Assembly (NCBI GenBank): GCA_902515625.1
Contig: CABXVD010000003.1
Span: forward strand, 1-61,128
DNA length: 61,128 nt
Direction of reading: 5' to 3'
DNA from: an uncultured Pelagibacteraceae bacterium
Lineage (GTDB): Bacteria; Pseudomonadota; Alphaproteobacteria; Pelagibacterales; Pelagibacteraceae
The position numbers and the translations under genes are program-made. How positions within the stretch are numbered: position 1 is the first letter of the stretch; each line of letters starts with the position of its first letter. This document shows positions 1-8,257 of the stretch, piece by piece. The notes under the pieces are model-generated. The model had not been told where the DNA came from, made no database searches, and saw nothing but the letters and a program-made list of their open reading frames with translations.

Positions 1-1163
1 AAGATATGGGTATAGATAAAGAAGGAAATAAAAAAGATAGTTTTGAACCAGGTATTGAGTTATTGGGAAAAGTTACAGTTTTTGCGGAAGGCTGCAGAGG
101 CCATCTTGGAAAAGAATTAATTCAAAAATTTGCATTAAATAAAGGAAAAGATCCACAACAATACGGGATTGGGTTTAAAGAAATTTGGGAAATTGATGAG
201 AAAACCCACGATGAAGGTCTAGTAATGCACACAGCTGGATGGCCATTAGATAACAACACTTACGGCGGAAGTTTTATGTATCATGCAGAAAATAAACAGG
301 TTTTTTTAGGATATGTCATAGGTTTAGATTATAAAAACCCTCATTTATCTCCATACGATGAGTTTCAAAGATTTAAAACTCATCCAGCTATCAGGAAAAT
401 TATAGAAGGTGGAAAAAGAATTTCATACGGTGCAAGAGCTTTAATTGAGGGAGGTTTTCAAAGTTTACCTCAGATGTTTATGCCAGGAGCATTGTTAGTT
501 GGCTGTGATGCGGGAACTTTAAATATGCCAAAAATCAAAGGCTCTCATACAGCTATGAAAAGTGGGATAATAGCTGCTGAAACTATAAATGAGCATTTAA
601 ATGATAATAAAGATTTATCTATATTTGAGCAAAAATTTAAAAATAGTTGGCTTTATAAAGAATTGTTTGAGGCAAGAAATGTCAAACCTAGTTTTAGTTG
701 GGGATTAATATTAGGAATAATATTTACAGGTATAGATCAAATTTTATTTAGAGGAAAAATGCCTTTTACTCTTAAGCATAAGCACGCTGATCATGAGACC
801 TTAAAACCAGCTAAAGATATGCCAAAAATAAATTATCCAAAATATGACAATGTTTTAACTTTTGATAAAACGAGTTCAGTTTATTTAACAGGTACAAATC
901 ATGCAGATAATCAGCCAGTTCACTTAAAACTTAAAGACCCTAATTTACCAATTAATTATACTTTAGAAAAATTTGATGAACCTGCTCAAAGATATTGTCC
1001 TGCAGGAGTTTATGAAGTTCAAAAAGAAAATGAAGTAAATAAATTTGTCATCAATTCACAAAACTGTATTCACTGTAAAACTTGTGACATTAAAGAACCA
1101 TCACAAAATATTATTTGGGTAACTCCTGAGGGTGGAGGTGGACCTAAATATGGAAATATGTAA
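1..1163 (+). CDS. Electron transfer flavoprotein-ubiquinone oxidoreductase, 3' part
   Basis: This is the C-terminal ~386 residues of ETF-QO, a membrane-associated FAD/4Fe-4S protein that passes electrons from ETF (fatty-acid and amino-acid oxidation, sarcosine/dimethylglycine dehydrogenases) to ubiquinone. The reading frame is open to the window edge, and the family is about 540 residues long, so the start lies upstream and the Met at base 6 is internal. The C-terminus carries the cluster ligands: one Cys in the CPAGVYEV segment and three in CIHCKTC, followed by the family-typical GGGGPKY end. The gene converges with the next one, 1 nt away. Identification is firm; only the 5' end is missing. 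Confidence 0.93.
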   Translation, partial: DMGIDKEGNKKDSFEPGIELLGKVTVFAEGCRGHLGKELIQKFALNKGKDPQQYGIGFKEIWEIDEKTHDEGLVMHTAGWPLDNNTYGGSFMYHAENKQVFLGYVIGLDYKNPHLSPYDEFQRFKTHPAIRKIIEGGKRISYGARALIEGGFQSLPQMFMPGALLVGCDAGTLNMPKIKGSHTAMKSGIIAAETINEHLNDNKDLSIFEQKFKNSWLYKELFEARNVKPSFSWGLILGIIFTGIDQILFRGKMPFTLKHKHADHETLKPAKDMPKINYPKYDNVLTFDKTSSVYLTGTNHADNQPVHLKLKDPNLPINYTLEKFDEPAQRYCPAGVYEVQKENEVNKFVINSQNCIHCKTCDIKEPSQNIIWVTPEGGGGPKYGNM

Positions 1164-1164
1164 A

Positions 1165-1539
1165 TTAAGATAAATCTATTGCAAACTTTTTTAAAGTTTC
1201 AATTGGAACATATTTTAAGGTATTTTGATGAGTTCTTTTCAAGAAAATAGGACAAGCCTTTTCAGCCTCAACTGCTTTTGCATACCAACTAGCACATAAG
1301 CACCATCCATCACCATCTTTTAACCCAGGAAATCCGAATTCTGGATGTGGTGTGATTAAATCATTACCTGCTTCTTTTAACCATTCTAAACATTCAGTCG
1401 TTACTTTTGCACAAACAGTATGTACGCCGTGATCATTTTCATCAGTATTACAACATCCATCTCTTAACCATCCAGTTAAAGGATCATTAGAGCATTCTTC
1501 TAGATCTTCACCTAGAACATTTTTTTGTTTTTCTTTCAT
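1165..1539 (-). CDS. DUF2237 family protein
   Basis: A 124-residue cysteine-rich soluble protein matching the DUF2237 pattern: early NVLG and PLTGWLRDGCC, then VHTVCA, and a GDGWCLCASWYAKA block. The function of the family is unknown. Conserved Cys and Trp residues suggest a metal site or a small ligand pocket, but nothing here proves it. The start codon directly abuts the stop of hisI on the same strand, so the two are probably cotranscribed. No signal peptide or membrane segment is visible. The family call rests on motif recall, not a search. Confidence 0.75.
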   Translation of the reverse strand: MKEKQKNVLGEDLEECSNDPLTGWLRDGCCNTDENDHGVHTVCAKVTTECLEWLKEAGNDLITPHPEFGFPGLKDGDGWCLCASWYAKAVEAEKACPIFLKRTHQNTLKYVPIETLKKFAIDLS

Positions 1540-2007
1540 TTAAATCTTAGTTGGATTTGGTTGACCTTTGTAAACTTCTTCAGGATCAAATTTTTTTTCT
1601 TCCTCTAAAAACTTCATTTCAACTTTTCGACCATTTTCAATTGGACCTGTTGGGATAGATCTATAAAAACATGATCGATAACCAACATGACAACTAGCAC
1701 CGTCCCCAATATCAACGGTTAACCAAATAGAGTCTTGGTCATCATCAATTCTAATTTCGGTAACTTTTTGAGTAAAGCCACTAGTCTTACCTTTGTGCCA
1801 AATAGCTTTTCTAGATCTACTAAAATAGTGAGCCTCTTTAGTTTCAATTGTTTTTTTTAATGCTTCTACGTTCATATAACCATGCATAAGAATATCTTTT
1901 GTTTGAGAACACATAGTAATTACAGGAATTAGGCCATCGTTATCAAATTTTGGTGATAAAAGATTTCCTTCTTCAATTTCCTTCACATTTTCTCTTTTTT
2001 TGAACAT
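1540..2007 (-). CDS. hisI: Phosphoribosyl-AMP cyclohydrolase
   Basis: HisI opens the adenine ring of phosphoribosyl-AMP in the third step of histidine biosynthesis. The 155-residue protein shows the family core: MLMHGYMN-like segment, the HYFSRSRKAIWHKG block, and the zinc/Mg site region DIGDGASCHVGYRSCFYR. No HisE domain is fused. The gene lies outside any visible his operon and is paired with the downstream DUF2237 gene. The spacer to divergent folE is only about 75 bases, so both promoters must be packed there. Confidence 0.92.
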   Translation of the reverse strand: MFKKRENVKEIEEGNLLSPKFDNDGLIPVITMCSQTKDILMHGYMNVEALKKTIETKEAHYFSRSRKAIWHKGKTSGFTQKVTEIRIDDDQDSIWLTVDIGDGASCHVGYRSCFYRSIPTGPIENGRKVEMKFLEEEKKFDPEEVYKGQPNPTKI

Positions 2008-2083
2008 ATGTAGTGACTATTTAGCATAAATCTCACTATATTAAATATTTTAAAATTAAGTAATTACTGTATAAAAAGGCGCT

Positions 2084-2701
2084 ATGAAATTAGTAAAAGA
2101 TACAGACAATAAAATTGTTGAAACAAGCGAAGTTACTGACAAAGAAGCTGAACAGGCTTTCAAAACTATTCTAACTTGGTTGGGTGAAGATCCTAACAGA
2201 GAAGGACTTTTAGAAACTCCAAAAAGAGTAATGAAGGCATACAAAGAATATTTTGGTGGGTACAAGGTTGATCCAAATAAAATTTTAGATAAAACTTTTG
2301 GAGATGTAGATGGATATGACGATATGGTTATTCAAAAGAATATTTCAGTTCAAAGTCATTGTGAACATCATATGGCTCCAATTATTGGAAAAGCACACGT
2401 TGCTTATATTCCAAAAGAAAGAGTTGTAGGATTAAGTAAACTTGCAAGAGTTGTAGAAGTATTTTCAAAAAGACTACAAACGCAAGAAAGATTAACAATG
2501 CAAATAGCTAAGACTTTAATGGAATCTTTAGATGCAAAAGGTGTAGCTGTTACAATAGACTCTACTCATCAATGTATGACTATGAGAGGAATCAAAAAAG
2601 AACAAGCAACAACTGTAACAAATTATTACTTAGGACAATTTAAAGAAGACCTAAGTTATCAAAATAGATATTTAAGATTTATAAGTATACCAAAAGATTA
2701 A
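2084..2701 (+). CDS. folE: GTP cyclohydrolase I
   Basis: FolE converts GTP to 7,8-dihydroneopterin triphosphate, the entry to folate (and, in some organisms, queuosine) synthesis. The 205-residue length is normal. Visible signatures are the SHCEHHMAPIIGKAHVAYIP block with the zinc ligands Cys and His, GLSKLARVVEVFSKRLQTQE, and the second zinc Cys in STHQCMTMRG. A short AAGG sits upstream of the ATG. The gene is followed after 1 nt by the AcuI-like reductase, so it heads a three-gene run with that reductase and the LysR gene. Confidence 0.95.
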   Translation: MKLVKDTDNKIVETSEVTDKEAEQAFKTILTWLGEDPNREGLLETPKRVMKAYKEYFGGYKVDPNKILDKTFGDVDGYDDMVIQKNISVQSHCEHHMAPIIGKAHVAYIPKERVVGLSKLARVVEVFSKRLQTQERLTMQIAKTLMESLDAKGVAVTIDSTHQCMTMRGIKKEQATTVTNYYLGQFKEDLSYQNRYLRFISIPKD

Positions 2702-2702
2702 A

Positions 2703-3704
2703 GTGTCTGATCAATTCAAAGCATTAATCGTAAATCAAGAGGGCGAAAATTTTACGAGAGAAGTTAAATCAATTGATAAAAGCTTCTTAAAACATGGTGA
2801 TGTAACTGTCCAAGTAGATTACTCAGATTTAAATTTTAAAGATGGAATGATTCTAAAAAATGGTGGAAGATTAGTAAAAGAATTTCCTCACATTCCAGGT
2901 ATAGATTTTGCAGGAAAAGTTTTAGAAAGTGAAAACCCTAAGTTTAAAGAGGGTGATGAAGTAATTTTAACAGGCTTTAGAGTAGGTGAAATTTTCTATG
3001 GTGGTTACTCACAAATAGCAAAAGTAAATGCAGATTTTTTGGTAAAAAAACCTGACAACTTAACAACCAAGCAAGCAATGATTTTAGGAACAGCAGGCTT
3101 CACTTCATTAATGAGTGCTTTTGCAATTCAGGCTAGGGAAAGTATTTTATTAGGTGAAAAAGTAAACGATGTACTTGTGACCGGTGCTACAGGAGGAGTT
3201 GGGAGTGTAGCAATTATGGCATTAACAAAACTAGGTTACAACGTGACTGCAGTTACAGGAAAAGATTCTAAGTCAGATTATTTAAAGTCTTTAGGTGCTA
3301 AAAACATTGTAAATAGAGCTGAATTTGACAAAGATCCAAGACTTATAGACAAAGGATTATGGGACGGAGTAGTAGATACAGTTGGTGGAAAAATTTTAGC
3401 AAATGCAATTGTTCAAACTAAACCTAATGGAATTGTAGCAGTTTGTGGCAATGCAAATAACAACGAGTTAAATACAAGTGTCATTCCATTCATGTTAAGA
3501 GGTATTAAGCTTTGGGGTATGGACTCTGCTAATTGTAGTATCAAGAGAAGAGAATTTATTTGGGGTGAAGCTTCAAATTTGATTAATTTTGATTTGTTAG
3601 AAAAATCAATCTTAACTGTAGGTTTAGAAGAATTGTTAGAAACTTATCCAAAGATTTTAAAAGGTGAAATTTCTGGAAGAGTATTAGTGGATTTAAATAA
3701 ATAA
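2703..3704 (+). CDS. acuI: AcuI/YhdH-type NADPH-dependent oxidoreductase (acryloyl-CoA reductase-like)
   Basis: A zinc-less medium-chain dehydrogenase/reductase of 333 residues in the YhdH/YhfP/AcuI group. The N-terminal GroES-like part has DYSDLNFKDGMILKNGG and the HIPGIDFAG block. The nucleotide-binding motif TGATGGVGSVA follows at about residues 160-170. AcuI enzymes reduce acryloyl-CoA to propionyl-CoA, a detoxification step after DMSP cleavage. That substrate is inferred here, since the subgroup also contains general quinone reductases. The start is GTG, 1 nt after folE, and the stop overlaps the LysR start by one base (TAATG), implying translational coupling. Confidence 0.75.
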   Translation: MSDQFKALIVNQEGENFTREVKSIDKSFLKHGDVTVQVDYSDLNFKDGMILKNGGRLVKEFPHIPGIDFAGKVLESENPKFKEGDEVILTGFRVGEIFYGGYSQIAKVNADFLVKKPDNLTTKQAMILGTAGFTSLMSAFAIQARESILLGEKVNDVLVTGATGGVGSVAIMALTKLGYNVTAVTGKDSKSDYLKSLGAKNIVNRAEFDKDPRLIDKGLWDGVVDTVGGKILANAIVQTKPNGIVAVCGNANNNELNTSVIPFMLRGIKLWGMDSANCSIKRREFIWGEASNLINFDLLEKSILTVGLEELLETYPKILKGEISGRVLVDLNK

Positions 3705-4591
3705 TGGATTGGGATAAATTAAAAATTTTTCATGCAGTTGCTGAAGCTGGAAGCTTCACAAATGCTACTGTTAACTTAAATCTAAGTCAATCTGCTATAA
3801 GTAGACAAATTCAATCTCTTGAACAAGATTTAAAAGTTCAATTATTTGAAAGACATGCTAGAGGACTAACTCTTACTGAAAATGGTGAATACGTTTTTAA
3901 AACTGCTCATGAAGTAATTAGTAAACTTAAAGAGGTTGAAACATCACTGGGAGATCAAAAAAATAAACCTACTGGTAAATTAACTATCACTACTGTAAGA
4001 AGTTTTGGAACTCATTGGTTAACGCCAAGAATTCAGGAATTTATGACCTTAAATCCTGAAATAGAAATAGAATTAGTTTTTGACGATAAAGAATTAGATT
4101 TAAGCACTCGACAAGCTGACATAGGAATATTTATGAGAAGACCTAAACAGCTTAACTATATTCAAAAAAAATTAGTTGATATTAAGTACTATATCTATGG
4201 TTCAAGTAAATATTTAGAAAAAAATGGAATGCCAAAAACTATTACTGATTTAAACAAACATAAATTTATTTCATTTGGAAAAGGTGCACCATCACCAGTT
4301 TATAATCCTGATTGGGCTTTAAAACTTGGAATGCATGATGGAAAAAAAAGAAAAACAATTATGAAGGTGAATAGTGTAATGGGATTATTGCTTGCAGTGG
4401 AGACGGGCGTTGGCTTAGCTGCTTTGCCAGAATATTTAGTAACAGGCTCTTCAAAAGTTATAAAAGTACTACCAAAATCAGAAGGACCAATTACTGAGGC
4501 ACATTTCGTTTACCCTCAATCCCTAAAAAATACCGCCAGAGTTCAAGCTTTTAGGAATTTCTTATTCAGCAAGATAGGTGACTGGAAATAA
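3704..4591 (+). CDS. LysR family transcriptional regulator
   Basis: A 295-residue LTTR. The N-terminal winged helix-turn-helix (residues ~1-60) reads FHAVAEAGSFTNAT...LNLSQSAISRQIQSLE, followed by a linker helix and a periplasmic-binding-protein-like effector domain (~90-290) with the typical GVGLAALPEYL late motif. It is coupled to the AcuI-like gene by a one-base overlap. LTTRs usually regulate neighbours, so the reductase is the natural target, with an acrylate- or CoA-thioester-type effector as an inference. No binding site could be singled out. Confidence 0.9.
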   Translation: MDWDKLKIFHAVAEAGSFTNATVNLNLSQSAISRQIQSLEQDLKVQLFERHARGLTLTENGEYVFKTAHEVISKLKEVETSLGDQKNKPTGKLTITTVRSFGTHWLTPRIQEFMTLNPEIEIELVFDDKELDLSTRQADIGIFMRRPKQLNYIQKKLVDIKYYIYGSSKYLEKNGMPKTITDLNKHKFISFGKGAPSPVYNPDWALKLGMHDGKKRKTIMKVNSVMGLLLAVETGVGLAALPEYLVTGSSKVIKVLPKSEGPITEAHFVYPQSLKNTARVQAFRNFLFSKIGDWK

Positions 4592-4654
4592 TACTTAAAA
4601 GACAAATATTTTTTCTATAATCTATTAAAATCATTGAAAACTGCGACATTATAT

Positions 4655-4690
4655 GCGATTGATAATCATTCGCATTGAGAATAATTCTCA
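4655..4690 (+). promoter_or_regulatory. Tandem Fur-like operator upstream of fbpA
   Basis: Two adjacent palindromes. GCGATTGATAATCATTCGC is palindromic apart from its centre and one symmetric pair. TGAGAATAATTCTCA is a perfect 7-1-7 palindrome. Their centres are 19 bases apart, and TCATTCGCA is repeated 22 bases apart. The sequences resemble the classic Fur box (GATAAT.ATTATC type). The site ends about 30 bases before the fbpA start and lies inside a spurious upstream extension of that reading frame, which argues for the downstream start. Binding by Fur or a relative is inferred. Confidence 0.7.
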
Positions 4691-4721
4691 TTCGCAAATA
4701 AACATTAATATAAAGGGAGAC

Positions 4722-5750
4722 ATGAGAAAAATATCAATTTTAGCATTAATATTTTCTGTATTTGCATCATCTTTCGCGATTGCAAATGAAGTTAATATAT
4801 TTAATGCAAGACACTATAAAGCCGATGCGGATCTTTATGGAAAGTTTACTAAAGCAACAGGAATTAAAGTAAATTTAATTAACGGTAAGTCAGGTGCTTT
4901 AGAGAAAAGAATCATTAGCGAAGGTGCAGACTCATCAGCTGACTTATACATCACGGCTGATGCTGGAAGATGTGGTGCCATGGATGCAAAAGGTCATCTT
5001 CAACGTGGCCTATCATCTGATGCTATAAGAGCTGCTGTTCCAAAAAGCTTTAGAACAAATAAATGGGTTGGAATAGCAAAAAGAGCTAGAATAATTTATT
5101 ATTCACCAGAAAGAGTTACTGGTGCTGAGTTATCTGGAATGTCTTATGAAGGTTTAGCTGATCCAAAATGGAAAGGTAGATTAGTAATAAGAAAATCTAG
5201 TAATATTTATAATAAATCTCTTGTGGCTTCATTAATTGAAAATAATGGAAAAAAAGCTACAGCTGAATGGGCAAAAGGAGTTGTTGCAAATATGGCTAGA
5301 GACTCTAAAGGAAACGATAGAGCTCAGATAATGGCAGTAGCAGCAGGAGAAGCTGATATTGCAGTAGCTAACACTTATTATTTAGCTCTAATGTTATCTG
5401 GTAAAAAAGGTGCAGAGCAACAAGAAGCAGCTAAAAAAGTAAAAGCTTTCTTTCCTAATCAAAATGGTAGAGGAACGCATATGAATGTTAGTTGTGCAGC
5501 TCTAGTAAAAGGAGCACCTAATAAAGATAATGCAATTAAACTTGTAGAGTTTTTATTAACTCCAGAGTCTCAAGAGCACTTCACTAACAACACATTTGAG
5601 TTTCCAATGATTGAAGGTGTTTCACCAAGTCCATTAGTAGTAAATAATCTAGGATTAGATTTTCAACAAGATATGAATACTAAACTAGCTTCTTATGGAA
5701 AAAATCAAGCAGCAGCATTAGAAGTAATGACTGCAGCAGGTTGGAAGTAA
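4722..5750 (+). CDS. fbpA: Fe(III) ABC transporter, substrate-binding protein
   Basis: A 342-residue periplasmic ferric-ion binding protein of the FbpA/FutA/AfuA class. The chosen ATG is preceded by AGGGAG at the right spacing and begins a clear signal peptide (MRKISILALIFSVFASSFA, cleavage after AIA). The longer frame starting at 4653 would translate the operator. Mature features include VNIFNARHYKAD near the N-terminus and the double tyrosine in ANTYYLALM, which coordinates iron in this family. The Fur-like operator directly upstream indicates iron repression. The permease and ATPase genes follow about 0.9 kb later. Confidence 0.93.
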   Translation: MRKISILALIFSVFASSFAIANEVNIFNARHYKADADLYGKFTKATGIKVNLINGKSGALEKRIISEGADSSADLYITADAGRCGAMDAKGHLQRGLSSDAIRAAVPKSFRTNKWVGIAKRARIIYYSPERVTGAELSGMSYEGLADPKWKGRLVIRKSSNIYNKSLVASLIENNGKKATAEWAKGVVANMARDSKGNDRAQIMAVAAGEADIAVANTYYLALMLSGKKGAEQQEAAKKVKAFFPNQNGRGTHMNVSCAALVKGAPNKDNAIKLVEFLLTPESQEHFTNNTFEFPMIEGVSPSPLVVNNLGLDFQQDMNTKLASYGKNQAAALEVMTAAGWK

Positions 5751-5757
5751 TAAATAA

Positions 5758-5946
5758 GTGAAAAAGAATTTATTTAGTTTTGATACAAATAATTCTTCTG
5801 ATGCGAGCGGTTCACTAGTGGGTCAGATAACATGTGAACCATGCTCGTTGGAAGTTAAAAAAATCAAAAATAAAATAAATAATAGAAAATTATCAGATAT
5901 TAAAGATCATGAGGTCATTTCAGACCTCACCCCCTTTAATAATTGA
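5758..5946 (+). CDS. Doubtful 62-codon ORF overlying structured RNA
   Basis: An open frame of 62 codons with a GTG start 7 nt after fbpA. It holds a CEPC motif and a basic stretch but matches no family I know. Codon choice is odd for this genome exactly where RNA stems fall: gcg agc ... tgc tcg, and gtc ... gac ctc acc ccc. There is no convincing ribosome binding site, and the frame runs through a terminator-like hairpin. I think the RNA explanation is more likely than a protein, but the frame is open and could be real. Confidence 0.25.
   Translation: MKKNLFSFDTNNSSDASGSLVGQITCEPCSLEVKKIKNKINNRKLSDIKDHEVISDLTPFNN
5803..5929 (+). ncRNA. Structured RNA segment downstream of fbpA (two hairpins)
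   Basis: The first hairpin pairs 5803-5815 (GCGAGC + GGTTCAC) with 5834-5848 (GTGAACC + at + GCTCGT). This gives about 13 base pairs with a 2-nt bulge and an 18-nt loop. The second is a compact terminator-like hairpin, TGAGGTC at 5910-5916 with GACCTCA at 5923-5929, followed by CCCCCTTT. Both are GC-richer than their surroundings. Possible roles are a 3' UTR stabiliser and attenuator for fbpA, a free small RNA, or a leader of the peroxiredoxin gene. I could not match it to a named RNA class. Confidence 0.4.
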
Positions 5947-5970
5947 CATAATTTTTCTTTTTAATGATTG

Positions 5971-6022
5971 TGCCCAATTCTAAAATCAGGATTTTTACCC
6001 TTTCCTAAATTAGTTTTGGGCA
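5971..6022 (+). promoter_or_regulatory. Long imperfect stem-loop in the peroxiredoxin 5' region
   Basis: Nested pairings: TGCCCAA (5971-5977) with TTGGGCA (6016-6022), CTAA (5980-5983) with TTAG (6010-6013), and AGGA (5988-5991) with TCCT (6003-6006), closing an 11-nt loop. It lies between a TTGACA element (5943-5948) and the peroxiredoxin start. The A-run after it is not a terminator on this strand. It may be an untranslated-leader structure or an operator; both readings are inference. Confidence 0.35.
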
Positions 6023-6049
6023 TAAAAAAAATTTACTATAGAGGCTGCA

Positions 6050-6595
6050 ATGATTGAAGGATTTAAAATACCAAATGTAACATTTAAGGTCAGAGAAGGT
6101 GATACTGCTGAAAATCAAGAAACTTGTTCAGTTGGGGGAAAATGGATTGAAAAAAATACAGATGATTTTTTTAAAGGAAAGAGAGTAATTTTATTTAGCC
6201 TTCCAGGTGCTTTTACACCCACATGTTCATCTCAACAATTACCTGGCTTTGAAAGTAACTTTACCAAGATTAAAGACCTTGGAATTGATGAAGTTTACTG
6301 CTGCTCTGTTAATGACTCTTATGTAATGAATGAGTGGGCAAAAAAAATGGGTATTTCCAACATAAAATTAATACCAGATGGTTCAGGACTATTTACCAAA
6401 TATATGGGCATGCTTATCGCAAAAGATCATAATGGATTTGGTCAAAGAAGCTGGAGATATATGGCTGTAATTAAAGATGGGATAGTTGAAAAATGGTGGC
6501 AAGAACCAGGAATTAATAATTCAGGATCTGATGATGATCCTTATATAGAGACTACACCTGAAAATAGTATTAATTATTTATCATCAACAAAGTAA
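6050..6595 (+). CDS. Peroxiredoxin (Prx5-like, redoxin family)
   Basis: A 181-residue thiol peroxidase that reduces hydrogen peroxide and alkyl hydroperoxides. The peroxidatic site is the PGAFTPTCS motif, with Arg later in GQRSWRYMAVI. The length and the KDLGIDEVYCCSVNDSYVMN segment fit the Prx5/AhpC-TSA hybrid type. Extra Cys residues (CC at the fourth strand) could act as resolving residues. It sits between the iron-binding protein gene and the iron permease gene. Placing a peroxidase in an iron-uptake locus fits control of iron-driven oxidative stress. Its own leader structure suggests separate control. Confidence 0.9.
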   Translation: MIEGFKIPNVTFKVREGDTAENQETCSVGGKWIEKNTDDFFKGKRVILFSLPGAFTPTCSSQQLPGFESNFTKIKDLGIDEVYCCSVNDSYVMNEWAKKMGISNIKLIPDGSGLFTKYMGMLIAKDHNGFGQRSWRYMAVIKDGIVEKWWQEPGINNSGSDDDPYIETTPENSINYLSSTK

Positions 6596-6634
6596 AGTTA
6601 TATTAAAAAGATAATTTTATATTATAAACCCACT

Positions 6635-8257
6635 ATGTTTAAGAGCTTAAATATTTGGTTTATATCCTCGTTACTAGTTTCTATAAGTGTATTAATTCCT
6701 ATAGTTACTGTTTTTTACAGTTTTTTTGAGGACACATCTAATTATTTTACCATTCTTAAAGAAACCTTTCTTTTAGAATATATTTTTAATTCATTAGTTC
6801 TGTTAATCTCGGTTTTAGTTTTAACATTTATAATAGGAACTCTATCAGCTTATTTAGTTTCATTTTATAAATTCCCATTTAGTAATTTTTTTAAGTGGGC
6901 TTTAATATTATCATTCGCAGTTCCTCCATATATTTATGCTTACTCACTAACAGCTTTTTTTGAAAATTATGGAACCTTGTATTCAATTTTAAAAAATTTA
7001 TTTGGACCAGGAAATTACAACCAGCATATTCCAAAATTAGATGGTTTGTTCGGAGCCGTTCTTTCACTTTCTTTTTCTTTGTTTGCTTATGTATATATTT
7101 TGACAAGGGCATCATTCTTATATCAGTCACAAAACCTAATTGATTTAGGAAGGAGTTTGGGATTTTCAAAATTTAAGTCTTTATATTCTTTAATTTTACC
7201 AGCCGCTAGACCCGCTATAGTAGCTGGTTTATCTCTTGTAGCGATGGAAACTTTAGCTGAATTTGGTGCAGTTGATTTTTTTTCAATTAACACTCTAACT
7301 ACTGGAATTTATAATTCATGGATAGCGTTTGATGATTTAGCTTTTTCGAATAGATTATCTTTTTTTCTTTTAATATTTATTTTTGCACTTTTTATTTTAG
7401 AAAATTTATCTAGAAAAAGAGCAAAATATCACTCCAATACAAAAGGTGGTTTTAAGCAAAAAGAAAAAATACAGCTTTCTGGAATTAAAGCGTTTAATGC
7501 ATTTTTTGTTTGTTTTATTATATTCTTTTTAAGTTTTTTATTCCCTTTGAGCCAAATGTTATATTGGACAGTCAAATTTCCTGAGAACTTTTTTGATCTT
7601 CAAGTAGTTACTCTAACTTTAAATACAATTTATTTAGTATTTTTATCAAGCATAGTTTTGATAATTTTTTCTCTTATTTCAAATTATGGGAACAGAGTTT
7701 CAAAAAATAAAGCTTTAAATATTTTATCTACTCTATCTATTTCTGGTTACGCAATTCCAGGGGTTATTCTAGCTGTAGCTTTCATAACTTTTATAGCATG
7801 GTTTGATGAAAATATTGTTCAAGCCCTAGGCTTCTTGTCTATAAAAAAAATGTTTATAGGATCTATCCTTGGTTTAGTTCTAGTTTATTTTGTAAGATTC
7901 TATTCTTTGGCATTTAATGGAATAAAATCTGGATATGAAAAAATTAATATCTCTGTTGATGAAAGTTCTTATCTTCTTGGTTATTCTAAACAAAAAACTT
8001 TCACGAATATTCATGTTCCTTATCTAAGAAATTCACTTTTATTCGTCTTAATCTTAATTTCTCTTGAAATTATAAGAGAACTTCCAATTACACTGATTTT
8101 AAGACCATTTAACTTTGAAACATTTGCAACAACAGCATATATATCAGCATCTGAGGATTTACTAGAGGCAGCTGCAGTACCATCTTTATTTTTAATTTTA
8201 ATTGCAACAACATTTATTATGCTTACATCTAATTATATTTTAAGGGAAAATGAGTAA
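6635..8257 (+). CDS. fbpB: Fe(III) ABC transporter, permease (two fused membrane domains)
   Basis: A 540-residue inner-membrane protein with two tandem ABC permease domains, each with the cytoplasmic loop that contacts the ATPase (LGRSLGFSKFKSLYSLILPAA at ~160-180; SSYLLGYSKQKTFTNIHVPY at ~445-465). About twelve hydrophobic segments are visible. This fused layout is the norm for FbpB/SfuB-type ferric permeases. It overlaps the ATPase gene by 8 nt, so the pair is translationally coupled. It presumably works with FbpA encoded upstream. Confidence 0.92.
   Translation: MFKSLNIWFISSLLVSISVLIPIVTVFYSFFEDTSNYFTILKETFLLEYIFNSLVLLISVLVLTFIIGTLSAYLVSFYKFPFSNFFKWALILSFAVPPYIYAYSLTAFFENYGTLYSILKNLFGPGNYNQHIPKLDGLFGAVLSLSFSLFAYVYILTRASFLYQSQNLIDLGRSLGFSKFKSLYSLILPAARPAIVAGLSLVAMETLAEFGAVDFFSINTLTTGIYNSWIAFDDLAFSNRLSFFLLIFIFALFILENLSRKRAKYHSNTKGGFKQKEKIQLSGIKAFNAFFVCFIIFFLSFLFPLSQMLYWTVKFPENFFDLQVVTLTLNTIYLVFLSSIVLIIFSLISNYGNRVSKNKALNILSTLSISGYAIPGVILAVAFITFIAWFDENIVQALGFLSIKKMFIGSILGLVLVYFVRFYSLAFNGIKSGYEKINISVDESSYLLGYSKQKTFTNIHVPYLRNSLLFVLILISLEIIRELPITLILRPFNFETFATTAYISASEDLLEAAAVPSLFLILIATTFIMLTSNYILRENE

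Noticed and set aside
4653..4721. N-terminal extension of the iron-binding protein frame
   Set aside because: It would translate the Fur-like operator. The ATG at 4722 has a good ribosome binding site and begins a signal peptide.
5803..5848. tmRNA or SRP RNA fragment
   Set aside because: No tag-peptide reading frame, no CCA/T-arm and no SRP core GGAAGGAAG-type sequence is present.
6891..7169. 92-codon minus-strand frame inside fbpB
   Set aside because: It lies wholly within a clear permease gene, with no family features or ribosome binding site. It is an antisense shadow.
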